The notes below the pieces were generated by a model. It was given only the letters and a program-made list of their open reading frames with translations, did not search any database and was not told the DNA's origin. A program made the position numbers and the translations under genes. From Candidatus Roizmanbacteria bacterium (GTDB lineage Bacteria; Patescibacteriota; Microgenomatia; UBA1406; GWC2-37-13), in assembly GCA_026395475.1 (NCBI GenBank), contig JAPLYQ010000060.1, positions 1 to 6,027 on the forward strand: a stretch of DNA of 6,027 bases, written 5' to 3'. Shown here piece by piece: positions 1-5,392 of this stretch. Position 1 is the first letter of the stretch, and each line of letters opens with the position of its first letter.

Positions 1-2
1 CT

Positions 3-806
3 TCACAGGGAAGTATTTCTGGTTTGAGCACTAGTACTACAGACGTATCAACAAATGGTGTTTTGGTTACAACAGTCACTACACCAGCGTCTATTAGTTC
101 TGGAACAACTATTACTCTCCCTTATGGAACTATTACTAATCCAACAAGTATTAATACATCTTTTTTCGTTCGGATCACCTCAAAAGATAGTGGGGCAACA
201 GCTATTGATTCTACGGTCGTTGCATTTGCAACTCTGACCGCAAACTCTCTCACAGTATCAGCAGATGTAGGAGCAACTTTTGATGTTGCTCTTGTTGCAG
301 TAACTACTGGAACTGTTAATGGGCAAGCTGTAAATTTAACGACAACCACAGCAGACACCATCCCTTTTGGCACCCTTTCAAGTGGCTCACCTAAAATCGG
401 AGCACATGATATTACTGTCACAACTAACTCTCAAAATGGGTATGCAGTAACTGTTAAAGCGAGCAATCCTCCACTTGCAGATGGATCAAATAATATTGAT
501 AATTTTGTTGAACCAAATTCTCTTCCACGCGTTTGGTCGTCCCCATCTGGAAATACTCCCAATGTGAACACTGGTTTTCTGGGATATACAACCGAAGATA
601 CATCTCTTTGTACAGGAACAGCGGGAAGGTTTAGCGGAAATAAATGGGCAGGGTTTGACACAACTGCATATGAAGTTGTTTGCAACACAAACCCTGTTCT
701 TTCAGGAGAAACAACACGTATTGGATGGCAAATTGAGGTTAATAACACACAGCCATCGGGTAGTTATACCGGTCATATATCAATAATCACCACACCAACA
801 TATTAA
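3..806 (+). CDS. Secreted surface protein, paralogue 1 (5'-truncated by window edge)
   Basis: Not a named family that I can assign with certainty. It is the first of three tandem paralogues. The frame is open from the first complete codon at position 3 to TAA at 804-806 (267 residues visible). A TTG at 24 could be called as a start, but alignment with paralogue 2 places it near residue 112 of a full-length protein, so the true start and signal peptide lie about 104 codons before the window. Landmarks shared with the other copies are PFGTLSSG, AHDITVTTN, NGYAVTV, PPLADGSNNID, WSSPSGN, NTGFLGYTTE, KWAG, TTRIGWQIEVN, GSYTG and a terminal TPTY. The composition (very rich in Thr, Ser, Asn, Gly; few charges) fits an extracellular beta-sandwich protein. 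Unlike the other two copies, it carries two cysteines in the C-terminal domain (codons 609-611 and 681-683). Function beyond surface or secreted structural protein is unknown. Confidence 0.85.
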   Translation, partial: SQGSISGLSTSTTDVSTNGVLVTTVTTPASISSGTTITLPYGTITNPTSINTSFFVRITSKDSGATAIDSTVVAFATLTANSLTVSADVGATFDVALVAVTTGTVNGQAVNLTTTTADTIPFGTLSSGSPKIGAHDITVTTNSQNGYAVTVKASNPPLADGSNNIDNFVEPNSLPRVWSSPSGNTPNVNTGFLGYTTEDTSLCTGTAGRFSGNKWAGFDTTAYEVVCNTNPVLSGETTRIGWQIEVNNTQPSGSYTGHISIITTPTY

Positions 807-814
807 AAAATATG

Positions 815-820
815 TATACT
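815..820 (+). promoter_or_regulatory. Possible -10 box (TATACT) for paralogue 2
   Basis: TATACT lies 25 bp before the ATG at 846 in the 39-bp gap after paralogue 1. No convincing -35 box is present at 16-18 bp spacing. The gap also has no Shine-Dalgarno sequence. AT-rich sequence produces such boxes by chance, and the gene may simply be co-transcribed with paralogue 1. Confidence 0.25.
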
Positions 821-845
821 AAAATACTAAACTAATACTTAAATT

Positions 846-1973
846 ATGAAAAAATATAAAAATATAATTCGTTTGACAGCTCTCACCATTCTCACCGTTT
901 TGGTTGGGATGTTAGTTTTTCAATTCCATATTGCGGAATTACAAGCGGCTACTCTTACCAGTGCAAAAGATGTGATAAGTACATCTCGACCTGGAGTTGC
1001 AGCAATACACACCTTTACTTTTACCACTCCATCTTCCACTGCGATTAAAACAATTTTATTTCAGTTTTGTACCGCCGCATCAGGAACGTGCACTGCTCCA
1101 TCCGGAATGATTCTTACAGCAGTTCCTACATTAGGTACTGTTACAGGAATTGCCGGAACTGGATATGCCGCAGCTGGGACAAGTGGAACATGTACAGGAA
1201 CAGGTAACACTGACTGTACCGCAACCCTTACGGTAACAACACCAACTACTCAAACTGTTACGGCTGTGACTGTACCATTTAATTCGGGAATCACAAATCC
1301 TTCAACGGCTAGTACAGTGTCATTTGTCCGTGTAACGACACGGGACACAGGACCAACCACAATTGATACTAACACAGTCGCGTTTGCTGTATTGACAAGT
1401 ACATCAATGGCTATGACTGCAGGAGTTGATCCAACATTAACATTCTCAATAGCTGCGGTCAGTTCAGGAGCAGTTAACACCGCAACAATCAATGTTTCCT
1501 CTGGAACAGGCCCCGCTGTTATTCCTTTTGGAACATTAACCTCTGGAAGTACAAAAATTGCAGCACATGACGTTACCGTTTCGACGAATGGTCTGACAGG
1601 TTACACCGTCACAGTTGCCGCTCTTGCAAATCCTCCACTTGCAGATGGATCAAATAATATTGATGTCTTTACAGGAACAAATGCAGCGCCAACATCATGG
1701 TCATCCCCAGCTGGTAGTGCGGCAAGTGCCAACACTGGGTTCTTTGGATATACTACGGAAGAAAATGCACTTGGCACAGGGACAGCTGCACGTTTTACCA
1801 CGAGCCCTCCAAAATGGGCAGGAGTTATAACAACCCCAGAAGAAATCATTTATAACGCAACAGGAGCAGTCAATCAAACCACACGCATCGGATGGCAAGT
1901 GGAGATAAACGCTTTACAACCAGCTGGGTCATATGTTGGTTCAGTTCTGTTAGTAGCAACACCAACGTATTAA
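846..1973 (+). CDS. Secreted surface protein, paralogue 2 (intact, 375 aa)
   Basis: This is the complete reference copy of the family. Residues 1-35 form a Sec signal peptide: basic KKYK start, hydrophobic core around 10-27, and a likely cut after LQA (residue 34). An N-terminal domain (about 36-185) carries four cysteines (75, 82, 116, 124) in two close pairs, suggesting disulfides outside the cell. A C-terminal domain (about 186-375) has PFGTLTSG, AHDVTVSTN, GYTVTV, PPLADGSNNID, WSSPAG, NTGFFGYTTE, KWAG, TTRIGWQVEIN, GSYVG and the end TPTY. The GYTVTV and C-terminal GSYxG strands recall WxL-type surface domains, but no canonical WxL motif is visible. There is no LPXTG motif, no C-terminal membrane helix and no lipobox, so anchoring must be non-covalent or through a partner, possibly the DUF916-like protein downstream. 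The ATG at 846 is chosen because the signal peptide follows it directly; there is no Shine-Dalgarno sequence. Export is well supported; the molecular role is not known. Confidence 0.9.
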   Translation: MKKYKNIIRLTALTILTVLVGMLVFQFHIAELQAATLTSAKDVISTSRPGVAAIHTFTFTTPSSTAIKTILFQFCTAASGTCTAPSGMILTAVPTLGTVTGIAGTGYAAAGTSGTCTGTGNTDCTATLTVTTPTTQTVTAVTVPFNSGITNPSTASTVSFVRVTTRDTGPTTIDTNTVAFAVLTSTSMAMTAGVDPTLTFSIAAVSSGAVNTATINVSSGTGPAVIPFGTLTSGSTKIAAHDVTVSTNGLTGYTVTVAALANPPLADGSNNIDVFTGTNAAPTSWSSPAGSAASANTGFFGYTTEENALGTGTAARFTTSPPKWAGVITTPEEIIYNATGAVNQTTRIGWQVEINALQPAGSYVGSVLLVATPTY

Positions 1974-2019
1974 TTTTATAAAATGATATAAGTCGTCAGC
2001 TGTTTGTAAGAATATTCCC

Positions 2020-2047
2020 TTGACAACAGGCAAATAAATTGTATTAA
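2020..2047 (+). promoter_or_regulatory. Candidate sigma70-type promoter upstream of paralogue 3
   Basis: A perfect -35 box TTGACA (2020-2025) is followed after 16 bp by TATTAA (2042-2047, 4 of 6 matches to TATAAT). Transcription would begin near 2053-2056, only a few bases before the ATG at 2060, giving a very short leader that fits the absence of a Shine-Dalgarno sequence. It lies in the 86-bp gap after paralogue 2, the largest gap within the cluster, and would drive paralogue 3 together with the two genes downstream. Confidence 0.5.
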
Positions 2048-2059
2048 TTAAGTATATCT

Positions 2060-3087
2060 ATGAATAAAAAACATGTACGTCTTGCCGCAATTACATCCCT
2101 TGTTGTATTTGTAGGCGTCCTTGTTTCACAAATTTATACGGCTCAAACCCAAGCCGCAACACTTACTTTAGCAAAAGACACTATTAGTGATTCTCGTGCA
2201 GGTGTAGCTGCAGTCCACACATTCGTATTCACCACTCCATCAGCTACCAATATCAAAACAATTGATTTCCAATTTTGTACAACCGCATCAAGTACATGTA
2301 CCGCTCCAACTGGTATGATTCTTACCGCATCCCCAACATTAGGAACAGTCACAGGAATTGGGGGAACTACTTATGCCGCAACAGGGACAAGCGCAACATG
2401 TACAGGAACAGGTAATTCAGCTTGTACAGCAACATTAACCGTTACGACACCAGCTGCGCAGTCAAATGTAGCAGTTACTGTTCCCTTTAATTCTCAACTG
2501 TTGCATTTGCAACACTCACCGCAACATCTATCGCGGTTACTGCAGCTGTTGATTCCTCTTTTACATTTTCTCTTGCAGCAGTAAATTCAGGGTCAGTAAA
2601 TGGGACGTCGATCAATGTTACTTCAGGTACTAGTGCAACCACCATTCCTTTTGGGACATTAGCAACAGGCGGAACAAAAGTTGTTGCTCATGATGCCACA
2701 ATCGTTACTAATGCTGCAAATGGATATCAAGTGACGGTAAACGCACTTGCAAACCCACCACTTGCTGACGCAGGAAACAATATTGATTACTATACAGGAA
2801 CAAATGCAGCTCCAACAACATGGTCATCCCCAGCAGGTAATACGGCAAACACAAATACTGGATTTGTAGGATACACAACTGAAAGCACCACATTGTCGGG
2901 CACTGCTGCTCGTTTCTCATCAAACAAATGGGCAGGACTCACAACAACAGCTGACCCAGTTATGTATAGTTTAACTGGGACAACAACCACAACAACACGT
3001 CTTGGATGGCAAGCAGAGGTTAATGCCTACCAGCCTGAAGGTCAATATACTGGCACAGTTATAGTAGTCGCAACACCAACGTATTAA
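2060..3087 (+). pseudogene. Secreted surface protein, paralogue 3, frameshifted by a net ~85-nt loss
   Basis: The first 145 codons match paralogue 2 closely: signal peptide with a likely cut after TQA (residue 32), then the four-cysteine N-terminal domain (Cys 73, 80, 114, 122) up to VPFNS. The frame then runs into unrelated residues and stops at 2582-2584 (174 aa). Family sequence resumes in another frame from about 2497 (TVAFATLTATS) and stays open to TAA at 3085-3087, with PFGTLATGG, NGYQVTV, PPLAD, NNID, WSSPAGN, NTGFVGYTTE, KWAG, GWQAEVN, GQYTG and terminal TPTY. Against paralogue 2, 87 nt between the two blocks are replaced by 2 nt, so 85 nt are missing. Restoring them gives 370 aa, close to the intact copy. 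The second half shows no other decay, so the break is recent or is an assembly error. A GTG at 2731 inside the second half is not a credible separate start. Confidence 0.88.
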
Positions 3088-3097
3088 TACACAGAGC

Positions 3098-4030
3098 ATG
3101 ACACAAAAAAAACAACGAATCACACTTATCTCACTTGTTCTTGTTGCAGTTGCCTTAATCGCAAGTCTCACACTCACCTTTGGTATTTTTGCACAAAATC
3201 AATCCTCAGTTCAGTCACTCGAAGTATCCCCTCCATCTCAGGAACTTCAGGCAGATCCTGGACAGACTCTTACTGCAACAGCAAAGGTGCGAAATAAAAG
3301 TAGAGAAACAATCCCATTAACCGTACGAGTTGAAGACTTTACTGCGTCAGGTGACGAAGGACAGGTTGCTCTTACTGAACAAGGACCATACTCACTTGCC
3401 AAATGGGCAGTATTGTCTCCTTCCTCATTTTCTCTTGCACCTGGAGAAGAACAAATTGTTACTGCAAAAATTAAAGTTCCAACGAACAAGGTCGCAGGTG
3501 GATATTACGGATCATTTGTATTTGCAGTAAAAGCTCCACAAGCACAAGGAGGCGGCGTAGCAACTGTTGGTCAGGAAATTGCTTCCCTCTTCCTTCTTAA
3601 AATTGCAGGACCAGTCAATGAACAATTGTCACTTGACTCTATAACAGCACCAGCATTCTCAGAATTTGGACCTATTCCCCTTAACTTAAAATTCACCAAT
3701 AATGGAAATGTCCATACAAAGGTATATGGACTTGTTAATGTGAGTGATATGTTTGGACAAAAAGTTTCAGATATCGTTGTCAATCAAACAAATGTATTTC
3801 CTGGTGCAAGTAGACAGATTAAGGCAACACTTGATAAACAGTTGTTGTTTGGAAAATATACTACTACAGCAATTATGTACTATGGAACAACAAAAAATGA
3901 AACTCTCACATCTGTTGGCTCATTCATCGTTGTCCCTTATCGCATTATTGCACTCCTTGTCATTGTCGGAGCACTCCTTTATGGCATGCGCAAAAGACTT
4001 AAAAAAGCTCTGCGTGCTCTAACTAAATGA
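3098..4030 (+). CDS. DUF916-like (WxL-interacting-type) membrane-anchored surface protein
   Basis: This 310-residue protein has the layout of WxL-interacting proteins. It has an N-terminal signal or anchor helix (about 8-31), and a first beta domain (about 38-145) of DUF916 type with VSPPSQELQADPGQ, VRNKS, SLAPGEEQIVTAKIKVP and GGYYGSFVF. A second Ig-like domain (about 150-275, position of DUF3324) contains FTNNGNVHTKVYG, FPGASRQI and LLFGKYTT. A single C-terminal membrane helix (about 280-297) is followed by a basic tail, RKRLKKALRALTK. In Gram-positive bacteria such proteins bind peptidoglycan and WxL-domain proteins; that role here is inferred from architecture and from position directly after the paralogue array (10 bp after the stop of paralogue 3). 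It probably shares their transcript. No clear Shine-Dalgarno sequence precedes the ATG. The family call rests on motif recognition, not on a search; another secreted Ig-like membrane protein is the alternative. Confidence 0.75.
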   Translation: MTQKKQRITLISLVLVAVALIASLTLTFGIFAQNQSSVQSLEVSPPSQELQADPGQTLTATAKVRNKSRETIPLTVRVEDFTASGDEGQVALTEQGPYSLAKWAVLSPSSFSLAPGEEQIVTAKIKVPTNKVAGGYYGSFVFAVKAPQAQGGGVATVGQEIASLFLLKIAGPVNEQLSLDSITAPAFSEFGPIPLNLKFTNNGNVHTKVYGLVNVSDMFGQKVSDIVVNQTNVFPGASRQIKATLDKQLLFGKYTTTAIMYYGTTKNETLTSVGSFIVVPYRIIALLVIVGALLYGMRKRLKKALRALTK

Positions 4031-4449
4031 GAAAAAAGAACCTGATATTATTATTCCTCTTTATTACATCTTTTTTTGCAGGCTTTGTTATTCATGCATT
4101 ATTTTTCCCAGCGGTTTTAACAAATAATGTTATGTTATATACAAAACGAGCTCTTGAAAATAAACAGGTAACGCCGGTTGAAAATAATAATAAATCACTG
4201 ACGAAAGTTTCATATGAAGATGGACAGTTTGACCCACAGGTAGTTGTGATTGGAAAAAGCTATTATATAGCTATCACTAATATAAGTTCCACTGAGTATA
4301 TGAACTTAACTTCTAATAACCCATTATTGAAAACTCCCCGTGATTATGGAAAAAGCGAAGAAGTACGCGCACAACTCTACGATCCAGGCGTCTATACAGT
4401 AAGCAGTACGCTTCATCCAGAGTATTCTTTAAAGGTTATTGTAAGATAA
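4027..4449 (+). CDS. Membrane-anchored cupredoxin-like protein with degenerate copper site
   Basis: The start overlaps the stop of the DUF916-like gene as ATGA (4027-4030), so the two are probably translationally coupled and act in the same place. Residues 5-31 form a hydrophobic helix after MRKK, with no good signal peptidase site, so the protein is likely anchored with its C-terminus outside. Residues about 61-140 resemble a small cupredoxin fold: FDPQVVVIGKSYYIAITN (68-85) matches the F-P-x-x-x-V-x-x-G-...-N pattern, and PGVYTVSSTLHPEYSLKVIV (120-139) matches the last strands. Type-1 copper proteins of this kind usually show C-x-x-H-P-x-M in that place; here it reads S-T-L-H-P-E-Y, so only His130 remains. 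Copper binding is therefore unlikely, and the domain may serve as a structural or binding module. There is no Shine-Dalgarno sequence. Fold assignment is by pattern only. Confidence 0.65.
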   Translation: MRKKNLILLFLFITSFFAGFVIHALFFPAVLTNNVMLYTKRALENKQVTPVENNNKSLTKVSYEDGQFDPQVVVIGKSYYIAITNISSTEYMNLTSNNPLLKTPRDYGKSEEVRAQLYDPGVYTVSSTLHPEYSLKVIVR

Positions 4450-4480
4450 AAAAACTCTTCTTTTTCTATCTTTTTTTATC
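4445..4480 (+). terminator. AT-only inverted repeat at the end of the surface operon
   Basis: GATAAAAAAA (4445-4454) and TTTTTTTATC (4471-4480) form a perfect 10-bp inverted repeat around a 16-nt T-rich loop, overlapping the TAA stop at 4447-4449. The stem has one G-C pair and is weak; the T tract could still help to end transcription before the promoter at 4542. In such AT-rich DNA a chance match is possible. Confidence 0.35.
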
Positions 4481-4580
4481 CATATTACCTGTCCAATCAG
4501 CCTCGGAACGGTCTTTGACACTATATTTTTCCAATGAATTTTGGTATAATACGCGCCTATGCGTAGGGGACGATGGGTAG
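4446..4580 (+). pseudogene. Possible remnant of a small secreted protein gene with ATA start
   Basis: A 44-codon frame begins with ATA overlapping the stop of the cupredoxin-like gene (ATAA, 4446-4449) and ends at TAG 4578-4580. It reads IKKLFFFYLFLSILPVQSA, which has the shape of a signal peptide (lysines, hydrophobic core, cut near VQSA), then 25 residues (SERSLTLYFSNEF onward). A single G in place of A at 4448 would recreate the ATGA overlap seen at 4027-4030. This could be a broken third cotranscribed gene or an AUA-initiated small protein. The caution is that T-rich DNA encodes Phe/Leu/Ser by composition, and the promoter of the next gene lies inside this frame. Confidence 0.28.
4542..4550 (+). 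promoter_or_regulatory. Extended -10 promoter (TGGTATAAT) of the Ig-like gene
   Basis: TGGTATAAT (4542-4550) is a perfect extended -10 element (TGN plus consensus TATAAT). The ATG of the next gene starts at 4559, eight bases after the box, so the first transcribed purine in the expected range is the A of the ATG itself. This predicts a leaderless mRNA. A TTGACA at 4515-4520 is 24 bp away, too far for a normal -35 box, but an extended -10 does not require one. Confidence 0.7.
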
Positions 4581-4972
4581 TGTATTGTATTGCAATTTTT
4601 TTATTCTTCTTTGCGGCACGTACATCATATGCGGCATCTCTTGCTATGACCGCAACAGTGCCTGTTTCACCTCTGTGGAAGGAGTTCCTTCAATTGAATT
4701 CAAAAGCGAAAATAGACACATCACATGCACATATTCTCCTTGTTTCACAGGAGTCACTCGGAATTGAAAACCTTCCTGTTGAAAGACAAAAAATTCAATT
4801 GTTAATTTTAAAAGATAACGTACTCATTAACGATCAAGAAAAAATCACAAACAAAAAAGGCGTTGTTGATTTTGTATTTGTATCCGAAAAACCAGGATAC
4901 TACACAATAATTCTTGTAAATAAAACTGACACCGCTCCCTTTGTAGTAAAAAACACCATAATCTCTCTCTGA
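4559..4972 (+). CDS. Small secreted Ig-like domain protein (137 aa)
   Basis: The family is not recognised by name. Residues 1-25 are a Sec signal peptide: MRRGR, hydrophobic core about 7-20, and a likely cut after SYA (residue 25). The mature part of about 112 residues has two segments. Residues 26-68 (ASLAMTATVPVSPLWKEF onward) may be a first strand-rich region. Residues about 71-137 look like a bacterial Ig-like (Big_1-type) domain, with LPVERQKIQLLILKDNVLI, a turn NKKGVVDFVF and EKPGYYTIILVN, matching the usual 'nG-x-a-x-F ... pG-x-Y-x-i' pattern. There is no anchor at the C-terminus. The ATG at 4559 is the first possible in-frame start, because TAA at 4547-4549 closes the frame upstream. 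It has its own promoter and is separated by 109 bp from the cluster upstream, so it is regulated apart from it. Function is unknown. Confidence 0.75.
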   Translation: MRRGRWVVYCIAIFLFFFAARTSYAASLAMTATVPVSPLWKEFLQLNSKAKIDTSHAHILLVSQESLGIENLPVERQKIQLLILKDNVLINDQEKITNKKGVVDFVFVSEKPGYYTIILVNKTDTAPFVVKNTIISL

Positions 4973-5266
4973 AATCTTAAACTCTAAACCATAAAAACAA
5001 CATAAATCTTAAGTCTTAAATTCTAAATATACTACCGCTACGCACCATAATATCTCACATGTCATTCCCGCGAAGGCGGGAATCCAGAGTCTCATTTCAA
5101 ATTCACTAAGGATATTTTCGACTGGATCCCTGCCTCCGCAGGGATGACGACGCGCTTCGTTCCTAGTAGGAAAAGGCACAAACCGAGGAAGATAAAAAAA
5201 CAATATTTATATACTTAAGATTTTGTATTTATTTGATTAGAATTTAGGGTTTAGTGTTTAAAATTT
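4972..5266. repeat. AT-rich interrupted inverted repeat enclosing a REP-like pair
   Basis: A 24-bp arm at 4972-4995 matches the reverse complement of 5243-5266 at 21 of 24 positions (shared core CTAAACC, TTAAAC). Two further exact inverted matches lie inside: AAATCTTAAGT (5004-5014) with 5213-5223, and TAAATTCTAA (5017-5026) with 5237-5246. The outer left edge coincides with the TGA of the Ig-like gene. The whole 295-bp block is symmetrical, AT-rich at the flanks and GC-rich in the middle, like a non-autonomous (MITE-like) element or an accumulation of intergenic repeats. There is no transposase and no obvious target duplication. Confidence 0.5.
5061..5148. repeat. Head-to-head pair of GTCATTCCCGC-type palindromic repeats (REP/BIME-like)
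   Basis: Copy 1 is 5061-5087 (+), copy 2 is 5122-5148 (-), with a 34-bp spacer. The 27-bp copies agree at 22 positions. Each copy folds by itself: ATTCCCGC/GCGGGAAT with a GAAG loop (5064-5083), and ATCCCTGC/GCAGGGAT with a CTCC loop (5126-5145); both have perfect 8-bp stems. Copy 1 contains the ATTCCC-N8-GGGAAT core known from dRS3-type repeats in Neisseria, and closely similar repeats are found in many unrelated bacteria. The minus strand translates to the well-known spurious peptide WIPAFAGMT, so no protein should be called here. Confidence 0.88.
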
Positions 5267-5268
5267 TT

Positions 5269-5392
5269 GCAATTCGAAACAGTATGCTCAACACGTGACC
5301 TTTTTGCCAGTGAGATTTTGGGGTAGGTGGGAAAAACGAAGCAAAAGACGTCACTGTGAGCATATGTGAGAATTGCAGTATTCTATTTTTTT
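5269..5392 (+). terminator. Long interrupted hairpin with G-rich loop and 3' T tract
   Basis: Four stem segments pair in order: GCAATTC (5269-5275) with 5370-5376, TATGCTCA (5283-5290) with 5357-5364, GTGAC (5295-5299) with 5350-5354, and CTTTTTGC (5300-5307) with GCAAAAG (5341-5347, one bulge). The tip at 5308-5340 holds GGGGTAGGTGGG between TTTT and AAAAA. On the plus strand a run of seven T follows at 5386-5392, so it may end transcription from the Ig-like gene. It starts six bases after the stop of the minus-strand kinase gene, where it would form a 3'-UTR hairpin with a C-rich loop. It is larger and more interrupted than a usual terminator and may instead be a structured RNA or a small inverted-repeat element. 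Confidence 0.45.

Noticed and set aside
24..26. TTG as the true start of paralogue 1 (260-aa protein)
   Set aside because: The frame is open to the window edge, and paralogues 2 and 3 have a signal peptide and about 110 further residues before the aligned point; the gene is cut by the window.
2731..3087. Separate 118-aa gene starting at GTG 2731
   Set aside because: Family-conserved sequence in this frame continues upstream to about 2497; the GTG is an internal Val codon of the broken paralogue 3.
1..3087. CRISPR or short tandem-repeat array in the repetitive region
   Set aside because: The repetition comes from three long diverged coding paralogues; there are no short evenly spaced repeats with unique spacers.
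4515..4520. TTGACA as the -35 partner of TATAAT 4545-4550
   Set aside because: The spacer is 24 bp, far beyond the 16-18 bp that sigma70 uses; the extended -10 element explains the promoter better.
4573..4767. 64-aa ORF in another frame inside the Ig-like gene
   Set aside because: It lies wholly within the gene with a clear signal peptide and its own promoter; no start signal, and composition fits a shadow frame.
4028..4972. UGA recoded as Gly (code 25)
   Set aside because: The TGA stops at 4028-4030 and 4970-4972 fall at natural protein ends; reading through the first would run into the next gene, whose own frame encodes a sensible membrane protein.
5009..5203. 64-aa minus-strand protein
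   Set aside because: It contains WIPAFAGMT, the known artefact translation of the GTCATTCCCGC repeat, and spans both repeat copies; no coding features of its own.
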